Below are positions 1 through 6,759 of a stretch of 10,093 nucleotides of DNA, in pieces. The stretch lies in the NCBI GenBank assembly GCA_025455595.1, contig JALOMD010000165.1, forward strand, positions 1 to 10,093, given 5' to 3'. Source of the stretch: Cytophagales bacterium (GTDB lineage Bacteria > Bacteroidota > Bacteroidia > Cytophagales > 172606-1). The notes beneath the pieces were generated by a model. The model worked only from the letters and a program-made list of their open reading frames with translations, searched no databases and was not told the origin of the DNA. Every line of letters begins with the position of its first letter. The first letter of the stretch is position 1. The position numbers and the translations under genes were made by a program.

Positions 1-2
1 TC

Positions 3-227
3 CGCACCGTGATGGAACGCGAGGCCGAGGGCATTGCCGAGGCCATGCGCACGCACGGCCAGTTGCGCACGCCCACGGCCATGCTGTCGCGGGCAGTGGC
101 GGGTGTGGCGGGCAAAACTGTAGTTGTGACACTGCCGGGAAGTGTGAAAGGCGTACAGGAATCGCTGGATGCCATTCTGCCGCAATTGTTCCACGCCCGC
201 CCGATGCTGGAAGGCGGGGGGCATTGA
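3..227 (+). CDS. Molybdenum cofactor biosynthesis MoaB/MogA-domain protein, C-terminal part (5' end outside window)
   Basis: Only the last 74 codons or so are present; the reading frame is open from the window edge, so the true start lies upstream. The visible protein has the C-terminal half of the MoaB/MogA molybdopterin-binding fold: the stretch TPTAMLSRAVAGV, then a beta strand leading into the LPGS turn and KGVQESLDAILPQL, and the ending MLEGGGH. In this family the fold binds molybdopterin and MogA-type members adenylylate it before molybdate insertion, in the cytoplasm. The GGGH ending resembles Bacteroidota proteins in which MoaC and MoaB domains are fused, so the complete gene may be a MoaC-MoaB fusion; this cannot be decided from the fragment. 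The next gene converges on it, and a stem-loop terminator lies about 170 bp downstream. Confidence 0.8.
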   Translation, partial: RTVMEREAEGIAEAMRTHGQLRTPTAMLSRAVAGVAGKTVVVTLPGSVKGVQESLDAILPQLFHARPMLEGGGH

Positions 228-284
228 GGGGCTGTAAGGTTGAAAAGTTGCAGGTTACGGGTTGCAAGTTAAAAGGTTGGGAGG

Positions 285-311
285 CGTTTTGGCCGTTTTT
301 TGCCTAAAACG
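285..311. repeat. 27-bp palindromic repeat, copy 1
   Basis: Left arm CGTTTTGGCC (285-294), 7-nt spacer GTTTTTT, right arm GCCTAAAACG (302-311). This is one of nine copies in the window with identical 10-7-10 geometry. This copy is a weaker palindrome than most, because the inner ends of its arms have diverged. The 19 bases running from its right arm into the flank (305-323) match 17 of 19 at 8401-8419, where another copy is followed by a GC-rich hairpin. Confidence 0.75.
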
Positions 312-324
312 GTGTACCCTCACA

Positions 325-392
325 GGCCCCCCAACCCCCGAAGGGGGAGTTTTGGCTCCCTCCCCTTTGGGGAGGGCCGGGGTGGGGCCGCC
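325..392 (-). repeat. GC-rich dispersed repeat (same family as the insert in mfd)
   Basis: About 68 bp made of runs of C followed by runs of G, with nested inverted halves such as CCCCCGAAGGGGG (334-346) and CTCCCTCCCCTTTGGGGAGG around 356-375. Read on the minus strand, it aligns along its length with 3166-3236 inside mfd: both begin with a GCGGCCCCACCCC-like block, continue through a C-run/AAA/G-run hairpin, a short A-rich spacer and a CTCCCCCTT block, and end in a G-run. It lies in the gap between convergent genes and encodes nothing recognisable. Confidence 0.7.
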
Positions 393-399
393 AAAACGC

Positions 400-446
400 A
401 AACGCGGGTTGTGCAGGATGAAATTTCCCGCATAACCCGCGTTTTT
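400..446 (+). terminator. Stem-loop terminator between convergent genes
   Basis: Arms at 400-414 (AAACGCGGGTTGTGC) and 430-444 (GCATAACCCGCGTTT) pair at 14 of 15 positions across a 15-nt loop and run into a T tract ending at 446. This fits rho-independent termination of the MoaB/MogA gene. The minus-strand gene stops at 465, just beyond, so the hairpin may act in both directions, although its T tract on the minus side is interrupted. Confidence 0.75.
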
Positions 447-464
447 TCAATTCTAAATTCTGAA

Positions 465-1907
465 TTAATTGGACAGTCTTGCCACGAAGCTTTCGTCCAT
501 CTTGATCAGGTTGATGATGGTGAAGCCTTTGATTTGCATCTTCTGTAGTTTCTCAATCAAGGTGCGGATTTTGGCTGCTTTGCCGTTCTTGCTGTCGTAG
601 AGCGACGTTTTCATGATTTTGGTAAACAGCAACATGTGTTCGCATTCGTCTTTGCCCATGATGCGGATTTGCCGCTGAATGCTGTTGAGCAACTGGCTGA
701 ACAGTTCGTAGTCGTTGAGCAGGCAGTATTGCAGGGCCAGCAGTAGTTTCACCTCCAAGTGCGCCACCGGGTATTTTTTCAGGCTCATTTCATTGAGCAA
801 GTTGTTTACCCAACGGGCAGCCTCGTCGTATTTCTTGGCGTAGTAGCAGCACACCGCCCGATAGACCACGTAGCAAGTGTACTTGGGCAGGTCGTAGGCA
901 TCGGCCTCGAAATCTTGGAACAATCCCTCGTTTTCCTCGTACATGCTGGCCTCGCTGTCCATGCGGATGTGCCGCTGCACTTTCGTGAACAGGAATTGCG
1001 ACGGATACGTGTACAAGCTGTAGTTGGTGAGCAGCGTGCTGGCCGCGTCGTTCACCTCGTCGAAGTATTTCTCGGCCTTTTTATAGACCTTGTAGTGCGT
1101 GTAATACTCCAGTTTCAGGAACTCGAACACCAGCTTGAGGTGGTAATACACCGTGTCGAGGTGGTATTGCTGGAATATCTTCTCAATGTTGTTGAGTATG
1201 TCTTCAATCGGTTCTTGGCCGTCGTCAAGGTCTTCGGTCGTCTCCACAAAAAGACGGTGGAAGATGCTCATGCAGTTCTGATAGACGTACAAACGGTGCG
1301 ACTGGTACAGCTTGCACACGTTTTCCATCTCCTTGTTCAGGTAAGTCAGTTCCAGTTTTTCGGTTTCCGTCCCTGAAAGCGTATAGATGCCGTATTTTTT
1401 GAAATACTCGGCCAGCAAGTCTTCGGCTTTGTCAATGGCCAGCATGTAGGCCACGTGGCGGTTGTAGCTTTGCGAGTAGTTGTAGAAGTCGGGCGAATTG
1501 ATGTGCAGTTTTTTGAGGCTCTTGTAGATAATAGTCAACTCGTTCGACAGGTCGTAGTCGAGCAACTCCTTTTCCAGTTTTTTGAGCGTGGCCACGGCAA
1601 TGGCCCTTTTCTTGGTGAAAAGGATTTCGGTGATGTTGGCCACTTTTTTCAGCAGGTCGGTGCGGGGGCTTTCCATCTGCTGCAACAAGTACTCCTCGAT
1701 TTTCTGGTTCAGCCGCGAACGCAACGTGTAGTAGGCGTTGGTGTTCACGTCGAGTTGTTCCATGACCTTGCTATCAGACAACTGCTTCTCGCGCATGAAC
1801 TTGAGAAGGTAAGCCGATTTCTCGGCGTTGCTACTCATTAACTGATTATAGATGGCTTCGTAATCCTCGGGCGACAGTTGCTTGATAATGTTTTTGAGCT
1901 TTGCCAT
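465..1907 (-). CDS. Conserved helical protein of unknown function, HTH-like N-terminus plus TPR-like solenoid
   Basis: 480 residues, ATG start at 1907, TAA stop at 465. There is no signal peptide and no membrane segment, so it is probably cytoplasmic. Residues 1-40 look like a helical pair (LSPEDYEAIYNQL, then AYLLKFMREKQL). Residues about 44-75 (SDSKVMEQLDVN then AYYTLRSRLNQKIEEYL) have the shape of a winged-helix or HTH segment. From about residue 85 to the end the chain is almost wholly helical, rich in Leu, Tyr and Lys, with pairs of amphipathic helices (for example VCKLYQSHRLYVYQNCMSIF and AVCCYYAKKYDEAARWVNNL) like TPR repeats, though I cannot assign canonical repeat boundaries. No catalytic motif is visible. 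The architecture recalls a group of Bacteroidota-only proteins with a short N-terminal domain followed by a helical solenoid; that likeness is from memory. It converges on the MoaB/MogA gene and points away from mfd. Function unknown. Confidence 0.85.
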   Translation of the reverse strand: MAKLKNIIKQLSPEDYEAIYNQLMSSNAEKSAYLLKFMREKQLSDSKVMEQLDVNTNAYYTLRSRLNQKIEEYLLQQMESPRTDLLKKVANITEILFTKKRAIAVATLKKLEKELLDYDLSNELTIIYKSLKKLHINSPDFYNYSQSYNRHVAYMLAIDKAEDLLAEYFKKYGIYTLSGTETEKLELTYLNKEMENVCKLYQSHRLYVYQNCMSIFHRLFVETTEDLDDGQEPIEDILNNIEKIFQQYHLDTVYYHLKLVFEFLKLEYYTHYKVYKKAEKYFDEVNDAASTLLTNYSLYTYPSQFLFTKVQRHIRMDSEASMYEENEGLFQDFEADAYDLPKYTCYVVYRAVCCYYAKKYDEAARWVNNLLNEMSLKKYPVAHLEVKLLLALQYCLLNDYELFSQLLNSIQRQIRIMGKDECEHMLLFTKIMKTSLYDSKNGKAAKIRTLIEKLQKMQIKGFTIINLIKMDESFVARLSN

Positions 1908-2138
1908 AGGGATGATTTTTTTACACGCGTATTAGAGATGGGTTCTGGATTTGATGTGTATGGTATCGGTTATGGATTTTGCACGGTTTTCATTGGTTGT
2001 TAGTAACCGGTTGCCAAGGGCGAGTAAACAACGGGTTGGGATTTAAGTGGCTGTTTTACAATTGCTTACAAATACTCGTCCCAAGTATAGTCATTTTTTC
2101 CAATATCAAGGCCAATATTTCCGCTGTGCCAAGTAGTC
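1908..2138. other. Upstream region of the 480-residue gene, no gene seen
   Basis: About 230 bp, A/T-richer than its neighbours. It should hold the minus-strand promoter of the 480-residue gene, but I found no convincing Bacteroidota promoter (TTTG near -33 with TAnnTTTG near -7). No convincing ORF, RNA gene or strong hairpin is seen. Confidence 0.5.
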
Positions 2139-2337
2139 TAAGAGGTTGTTTAAAATTCGGTTTGCCCAATGTGTCCCGACAGGTCGGGACGCGAGCCTTT
2201 GGTCTCTAACGAGCCTGTGATTCCCTGTCTGTCGGCAGGCGGTCATCCCACAAGGCGGGAAGACCTGCGCACAAAAGCGTTTTGGGCAATTTTCGCCTAA
2301 AACGCAACCTTCAAACCGAATTTTAGACAACCTCTAA
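2139..2337. mobile_element. MITE-like element, 193 bp, with 23-bp terminal inverted repeats and TAA flanks
   Basis: Terminal inverted repeats at 2142-2164 (beginning GAGGTTGTTTAAAATTCGG) and 2312-2334 match at 22 of 23 positions. Both ends abut the trinucleotide TAA (2139-2141 and 2335-2337), a likely target-site duplication. TIRs starting GAGGTTGTT and a TNA-type duplication recall IS5-family elements; this is inference. No transposase is encoded inside, so it would be non-autonomous. The interior holds a perfect hairpin GTCCCGAC-AG-GTCGGGAC (2173-2190), further imperfect GC-rich inverted repeats (about 2221-2268) and one 27-bp palindrome (2278-2304). Confidence 0.75.
2278..2304. repeat. 27-bp palindromic repeat, copy 2 (inside the MITE-like element)
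   Basis: Arms CGTTTTGGGC (2278-2287) and GCCTAAAACG (2295-2304), spacer AATTTTC. One extra G/C pair outside (2277/2305) extends the arms to 11. The single non-complementary position is a G opposite T, which would be a G-U pair in plus-strand RNA. Confidence 0.8.
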
Positions 2338-2810
2338 GGGCAGTCGTGTTTGGTCGCTTTTGTGCCTGCCGTCGGCATATTGGGCGTACATTGTATGCTT
2401 TCGTCGAAACGGTAGGTGAAAGTTAGCAACTTCGTGTGTGTCCGTGCAATTTTCGTCTCGCGGGTTACTTGTAAGAATCTGTTTCGTCTGTGATAACAGG
2501 CCAGCCGTTTCGGCAGGTTTTGTTGAAAAAACAAGTGGTTCCATACACCCGTCGGGGTATTTTTCCATAACCCCACCTGTTACCTCGCAACCCGGAGATT
2601 CGGGTGCCGCACAGAACTTTCCGGGGCGGCGGCGCGTTTCAACGGCAAGCAGGGCTGTGCGCACCGCGTGCCCCCTCCGGCAACTCCGAACCGCGTGCGG
2701 TCGTGCCGGAGGGTTTCGTGTTTGCGCACGGGCGTGCGGGTGCGGTTTTTTCTGTCCAAGCACTGTTTTTCCTGTATTCGTATAGCGTTTTCGTTTAATT
2801 CCGTAAAGCA
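2338..2810. other. Gap upstream of mfd: no convincing gene, GC-rich structured stretch
   Basis: No reading frame here looks real: those that stay open on either strand give Arg-, Pro- and Cys-rich compositions without recognisable domains. The part from 2580 to 2750 is markedly GC-rich and full of short inverted repeats. The clearest is CCCTCCGGCA (2673-2682) with TGCCGGAGGG (2704-2713), a perfect 10-bp stem, enclosed by GTGCGCA (2657-2663) and TGCGCAC (2723-2729). A shorter one is ACCCG/CGGGT around 2590-2605. This could be the leader of the mfd transcript or a decayed repeat; nothing decides between them. The stretch 2338-2580 shows nothing I can name. Confidence 0.45.
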
Positions 2811-5800
2811 TTGAAGAGCAAGGATTTCCTGCAATTGTACCGCGACGACAGTTTGGTGCAAACCATTAGCGAAGCTTTGGCATCACCGACCGGCAAGCCT
2901 CAGCACTTGCAAGTAAAGGGATTAGTGGGCAGTTTGGATGCTGTGCTGGCCGTAGCTTTGTACTTGCAAAAGCCGCAAACTCATGTGTTTATCTTACATG
3001 AGAAAGAAGAAGCGGCTTATTTCCTAAACGACCTACAAAGTTTACTGCCCGACAAGGAAATCCTGTTTTTTCCTACTTCGTACCGTAAGCCTTACCAACT
3101 CGAAGAAACCGACAACGCCAACGTGCTGCGCCGCGCCGAAGTGTTGAGTTCACTGACGGCCCCCAGCGGCCCCACCCCCGACCCCTCCCCCAAAGGGAGG
3201 GGAGAAAATGGCTCCCCCTTGGGGGGCGGGGGGGGCCTTTTGATAGTCACCTACCCAGAAGCCCTTACCGAGCGGGTCATCAGCCAGAAGTCGCTGGTGA
3301 AGAACACCTTTACGGCACGGGTGGGCGAGAAACTGGACACCGGTTTCATCGCCGAGTTTTTGCTGGGCTACGATTTCGAGAAAACCGATTTTGTCTATGA
3401 AGCCGGGCAGTTTTCCATCCGGGGCGGCATTGTGGATGTGTTTTCGTTTGCCAACGACTTGCCCTATCGCATCGAACTCTTCGGCGACGAAATCGAGAGC
3501 ATCCGCACGTTCAATCCCGACACGCAGCTCTCGGTGGCTACTGCGCAACAAGTGGCCATCGTGCCCAACATTCAGCACAAGATTGTGGTGGAACAACGTG
3601 AGACGTTCCTGAGCTTCCTGCCCGCCGACGCGACCATTTGGGCAAAGGACGTGGAACTGACGCTGGAAGTCATTGAAAAACACTTCGAGAAGGCCGAGTC
3701 TGTTTACGAAGCCGCCGCCGAGCCGAAAGTCATCGCCGAGCCGACGGAACTTTTCGACACGCGGCGCAACTTCCTGAACCAACTGAAGGAACGCACGACT
3801 GTGGAGTTTGGCAAACGGTTCCATTTTAAGGACGGCACCAAAATCGAGTATCCGGCCACTGCCCAGCCGTCGTTCAACAAAGACTTCAACCGGCTGGCCG
3901 AAAACCTCCAAGACAATCTTACGCATGGTTATGTGAACGTGATTGCCGCCGATTCCATCCGCCAGCACGAGCGGCTGGCTACGATTTTCGAGGAAATCAA
4001 CCCGGCGTTGCGCGTGCAGTCGCTAAACTTGGCGTTTCGCGAAGGTTTCATAGACCAAAACGTGAAAATCGCCTGCTACACCGACCACCAGATTTTCGAC
4101 CGGTTCCACCGCTACAAGGCCCGCGAACGGTTCTCGAAGTCGAAGGCCATGACCTTGCGCGAACTGCGCACCCTACAGCCCGGCGATTACGTGACGCACA
4201 TTGACTACGGCATCGGGCGGTTTGCCGGGTTGGAAAAAATCGAGGTGAACGGCAGCCAGCAGGAAGCCATCCGCCTCGTGTTCCGCGACGACGACCTGCT
4301 GTACGTGAGCATCTACTCGCTGCACAAGATTTCCAAATACACGGGCAAAGACGGCAACCCGCCGCAGATGAGCAAACTCGGCTCGCCCGACTGGGAAAAC
4401 AAGAAATCTCGCATCAAGCGGCAGGTCAAGGACATTGCCAAAGACCTCATCGCCCTGTACGCCAAACGCAAGGCCGCGCCGGGCTTCGCCTTTTCCCGCG
4501 ACGGTTTCATGCAGGCCGAACTCGAATCGTCGTTCTTGTACGAAGACACGCCCGACCAAGCCAAGGCTACCGCCGATGTGAAGAAAGACATGGAGCAGCC
4601 TCACCCGATGGACCGCCTTGTGTGCGGCGACGTGGGTTTTGGCAAGACCGAAGTGGCCATCCGGGCGGCGTTCAAGGCCGTGACCGACGGCAAGCAAGTG
4701 GCCATACTGGTGCCCACCACCGTGCTGGCCATGCAGCATTACAAGACGTTTAGGGAGAGACTGGAGAAATTCCCGGTGCGCATCGAATACGTGAACCGTT
4801 TCAAAACCACCCAGCAAATCAAGGAAACGCTGCAAAAGACCGAGGCGGGCGAAATCAACATATTAATAGGAACGCACCGCATCGTGAGCAGCGACGTGAA
4901 GTTCAAGAACCTCGGACTCCTTATAATAGACGAAGAACAGAAGTTCGGCGTAAAGACCAAAGACCGCCTCAAGGAAATGCGCGTCAATGTGGACGTGCTC
5001 ACGCTGACGGCCACGCCCATCCCGCGTACACTGCATTTTTCGCTGATGGGTGCCCGCGACTTGTCCATCATCGCCACGCCGCCGCCCAACCGCCAGCCCG
5101 TCACCACCGAAGTTCACGTGTTCGGCGAAGAAGTCATCCGCGACGCCATCAGCGAAGAACTGCGGCGCAACGGACAGGTGTTTTTCGTCCACAACCGCAT
5201 CAGCGATATCGTCGAACTCGGCGACCAAATCCTGCGCCTCGTGCCCGACGCCCGCATCGGCGTGGCCCACGGGCAAATGGAAGGCAGCCGCTTGGAGAAA
5301 ACCATGCTCAAGTTCATCGAAGGCGAATACGACGTGCTGCTTTCGACCAACATCATCGAGTCCGGCTTGGACATTCCGAACGCCAACACCATCATCATCA
5401 ACCGGGCGCACCAGTTCGGCCTCGCCGACTTGCACCAGATGCGCGGCCGCGTGGGGCGCAGCAACCGAAAGGCGTATTGTTATTTGCTCACGCCGCCGCC
5501 CTCGGCCCTCAGCACCGATTCGCGGAAAAGACTGCACACGCTGGAGGAATTCTCGGACTTGGGCGACGGGTTCAAAATCGCCATGCGCGACCTCGACATC
5601 CGGGGGGCGGGCAACCTGCTCGGAGCCGAGCAGAGCGGCTTCATCTCCGACTTGGGCTTTGAGACGTACCACAAACTGCTCGACGATGCCATCCGCGAAC
5701 TGAAGGAAGAGGAGTTCCGCGAGTTGTTCGCCCACGAAATCAACGTGCAGGAACTGTCCGTTGACTGCGTCATCGAAACCGACTTGCCGATTCTCATTCC

Positions 5801-6227
5801 CGAAACCTACGTACCCAGCATTTCCGAGCGGCTGAACCTGTATTCGCAGTTGGACAATATCAAGGACGAGGCCGAACTCGAACAATTCCGCAGCAGCCTT
5901 GCCGACCGTTTCGGCAAAATGCCCGACGAAGTGAGTGCCCTCATCCAAATGGTGCGCCTGCGCTGGATTGCCGAAAAACTCGGTTTCGAGAAACTGGTGT
6001 TGAAAAACGGCGGCATGAAAGCGTATTTCGTACCGGCTGAAAACGAGAAGTACTACAAATCGGAGGCGTTCGGCGGCATTTTGCAGTACATCCAGCAGCA
6101 CCCGAAGAAATGCCGCCTCAAAGAATCCAAGGAAAAGCTGATTCTGATTTTCGACAACATCAAGTCCATTGCGCAGGCCCGCGAAACCTTGGCAGAAATA
6201 GGAACGTATGTGGCAGTGCCCGCATGA
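2811..6227 (+). CDS. mfd: Transcription-repair coupling factor Mfd
   Basis: 1138 residues, close to the family norm of about 1150. Mfd is a cytoplasmic ATP-driven DNA translocase that pushes stalled RNA polymerase off damaged DNA and recruits UvrA for nucleotide excision repair. In order: UvrB-like modules over roughly residues 1-320; a CarD/CdnL-type RNA-polymerase-interaction domain at about 448-512 (LQPGDYVTHIDYGIGRFAGL); then the RecG-like superfamily 2 helicase core with Walker A GDVGFGKT (606-613, Lys612), Walker B DEEQ (707-710), TATPIPR (733-739) and QMRGRVGRS (876-884); and the C-terminal TRCF regulatory domain from about 985. No ATG precedes the conserved N-terminus; the frame has a stop at 2796-2798, so the TTG at 2811 (KSKDFLQLYRDD follows) is the best start. 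Oddity: residues 118-142 (PTPDPSPKGRGE and a Gly run) are encoded by a dispersed repeat. It stands alone, with long gaps on both sides. Confidence 0.97.
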   Translation: MKSKDFLQLYRDDSLVQTISEALASPTGKPQHLQVKGLVGSLDAVLAVALYLQKPQTHVFILHEKEEAAYFLNDLQSLLPDKEILFFPTSYRKPYQLEETDNANVLRRAEVLSSLTAPSGPTPDPSPKGRGENGSPLGGGGGLLIVTYPEALTERVISQKSLVKNTFTARVGEKLDTGFIAEFLLGYDFEKTDFVYEAGQFSIRGGIVDVFSFANDLPYRIELFGDEIESIRTFNPDTQLSVATAQQVAIVPNIQHKIVVEQRETFLSFLPADATIWAKDVELTLEVIEKHFEKAESVYEAAAEPKVIAEPTELFDTRRNFLNQLKERTTVEFGKRFHFKDGTKIEYPATAQPSFNKDFNRLAENLQDNLTHGYVNVIAADSIRQHERLATIFEEINPALRVQSLNLAFREGFIDQNVKIACYTDHQIFDRFHRYKARERFSKSKAMTLRELRTLQPGDYVTHIDYGIGRFAGLEKIEVNGSQQEAIRLVFRDDDLLYVSIYSLHKISKYTGKDGNPPQMSKLGSPDWENKKSRIKRQVKDIAKDLIALYAKRKAAPGFAFSRDGFMQAELESSFLYEDTPDQAKATADVKKDMEQPHPMDRLVCGDVGFGKTEVAIRAAFKAVTDGKQVAILVPTTVLAMQHYKTFRERLEKFPVRIEYVNRFKTTQQIKETLQKTEAGEINILIGTHRIVSSDVKFKNLGLLIIDEEQKFGVKTKDRLKEMRVNVDVLTLTATPIPRTLHFSLMGARDLSIIATPPPNRQPVTTEVHVFGEEVIRDAISEELRRNGQVFFVHNRISDIVELGDQILRLVPDARIGVAHGQMEGSRLEKTMLKFIEGEYDVLLSTNIIESGLDIPNANTIIINRAHQFGLADLHQMRGRVGRSNRKAYCYLLTPPPSALSTDSRKRLHTLEEFSDLGDGFKIAMRDLDIRGAGNLLGAEQSGFISDLGFETYHKLLDDAIRELKEEEFRELFAHEINVQELSVDCVIETDLPILIPETYVPSISERLNLYSQLDNIKDEAELEQFRSSLADRFGKMPDEVSALIQMVRLRWIAEKLGFEKLVLKNGGMKAYFVPAENEKYYKSEAFGGILQYIQQHPKKCRLKESKEKLILIFDNIKSIAQARETLAEIGTYVAVPA
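3166..3236 (+). repeat. GC-rich dispersed repeat inserted in frame within mfd
   Basis: About 71 bp of C-runs and G-runs, including a hairpin CCCTCCCCC-AAA-GGGAGGGG near 3183-3201. It is similar along its length to the minus strand of 325-392. In the mfd frame it encodes a Pro/Gly-rich stretch (about residues 119-142) between RRAEVLSSLTAP and LLIVTYPEAL. In ordinary Mfd proteins those two flanks are joined by a short loop, so the repeat probably entered an exposed loop of the UvrB-like part without breaking the frame. Confidence 0.8.
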
Positions 6228-6241
6228 GTATGAGTATGAGT
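6224..6241 (+). repeat. Short tandem repeat ATGAGT x3 over the mfd stop codon
   Basis: Three perfect 6-bp units. The mfd stop TGA (6225-6227) is in the first unit, and the following units place two more TGA codons in frame (6231, 6237). A change in copy number would therefore leave the Mfd C-terminus unaltered. Confidence 0.85.
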
Positions 6242-6242
6242 A

Positions 6243-6262
6243 GCACATGCTTTAGCCTGTGC
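6243..6262 (+). repeat. Hairpin just after mfd
   Basis: GCACATGCT-TT-AGCCTGTGC, 8 of 9 pairs, starting 16 bp after the mfd stop. It lacks a T tract, so it is not a canonical intrinsic terminator, although it could protect the 3' end of the transcript. Its GCT-TT-AGC core resembles that of the other mini-hairpins in this gap. Confidence 0.55.
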
Positions 6263-6284
6263 GTCAACCGTGGCGTGACAAAAA

Positions 6285-6313
6285 GCGTTTTAGGCAAAAA
6301 ATGCCCAAAACGC
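6285..6313. repeat. 27-bp palindromic repeat, copy 3
   Basis: Core arms CGTTTTAGGC (6286-6295) and GCCCAAAACG (6303-6312), spacer AAAAAAT. The pairing extends outward by G/C and A/T (6284-6314). The one mismatch is A opposite C, a transition. It forms the left cap of the composite element. Confidence 0.8.
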
Positions 6314-6437
6314 TGTACAATTGGTGTCACTCTTGTTTTGGCGCAAGCGTCCGCTTGTGCGTGTTCTCAGACCAGCGTCCGCTGGTCGCAAACCGATAGG
6401 TTTGCAAAAACCGATGTCAACGGAAGCGGAAAACAAC

Positions 6438-6497
6438 AACAGGCGTTTTAGGTAAAATTTGCCCAAAACAGGCGTTTTAGGTAAAATTTGCCCAAAA
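6438..6497 (+). repeat. Tandem duplication of a 29-bp unit containing the palindrome (copies 4 and 5)
   Basis: Two perfect direct copies with period 29 (6440-6468 and 6469-6497). Each carries the palindrome core: CGTTTTAGGT, spacer AAAATTT, GCCCAAAAC followed by A (copy 4) or G (copy 5). The second core ends at 6499. Perfect identity suggests a recent duplication. Confidence 0.85.
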
Positions 6498-6626
6498 CGC
6501 CTTCAACTTGTTCTTGGCAGAAGATACGCCTCGACGTGAAGACGGCTTTTGCAAGCTTCGCTTGCGACCAGCGGACGCTGGTCTGAAAACAGGCACAAGC
6601 GGACGCTTGCGCCAGAAGACAAAAGA

Positions 6627-6653
6627 CGTTTTGGGCGTTTTTTGCCCAAAACG
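6627..6653. repeat. 27-bp palindromic repeat, copy 6
   Basis: Perfect arms CGTTTTGGGC (6627-6636) and GCCCAAAACG (6644-6653), spacer GTTTTTT. It is the right cap of the composite element. Confidence 0.85.
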
Positions 6654-6759
6654 CTTACGACCCGGCTGTTTTTGCGTTGAAAATCACGAAATTGCGTTGC
6701 CAAGAAAGACTAAACGCGCCGATAGGTTCGTTTAACAACAAAACCACCTCAGAACTCTA

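Larger units (their letters stand above)
6284..6653. mobile_element. Composite mirror-arranged repeat element (REPIN-like), about 370 bp
   Basis: The two halves are imperfect inverted copies of one another. The left half has, in order: a 27-bp palindrome (6285-6313 region), hairpin 6341-6360 (GCGCAAGCG/CGCTTGTGC), hairpin 6370-6387 (GACCAGCG/CGCTGGTC) and hairpin 6388-6405 (GCAAACC/GGTTTGC). The right half repeats them mirrored: hairpin 6551-6565 (GCAAGC/GCTTGC), hairpin 6566-6583 (GACCAGCG/CGCTGGTC), hairpin 6593-6612 (GCACAAGCG/CGCTTGCGC) and a 27-bp palindrome at 6627-6653. The 9-nt spacer between the two outer hairpins is the same length in both halves and similar in sequence. The centre (about 6410-6545) carries a tandem duplication of a palindrome-containing unit. 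No transposase or other convincing ORF lies inside. Calling it mobile is an inference from this arrangement. Confidence 0.6.

Noticed and set aside
2323..2811. 162-codon minus-strand frame upstream of mfd
   Set aside because: Composition is Arg/Pro/Thr-rich without domain, it runs into the MITE-like terminal repeat, and it abuts mfd head to head at its start codon; most likely spurious.
3165..3236. Sequencing or assembly error in the C/G runs of mfd
   Set aside because: The frame is kept on both sides through homopolymer runs, and the block matches an independent repeat at 325-392, so a genuine insertion is likelier; run lengths could still be off by multiples of three.
3150..3968. 272-codon open frame antisense to mfd, and similar frames at 4173-4835 and 759-1376
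   Set aside because: Shadows of strongly supported genes with biased His/Val/Arg composition.
4863..6248. 461-codon open frame antisense to mfd
   Set aside because: It is the shadow of a well-conserved Mfd frame; the translation is His/Val/Gln/Ala-rich with no domain, and long antisense frames are expected opposite GC-rich third positions.
6440..6499. Possible CRISPR repeat pair
   Set aside because: The two 29-bp units are directly adjacent with no spacer between them, and no cas genes are present.
6341..6612. Possible integron attC sites or a tRNA cluster
   Set aside because: The hairpins lack the attC core site pattern (RYYYAAC/GTTRRRY) and none has a cloverleaf or a T-arm motif.
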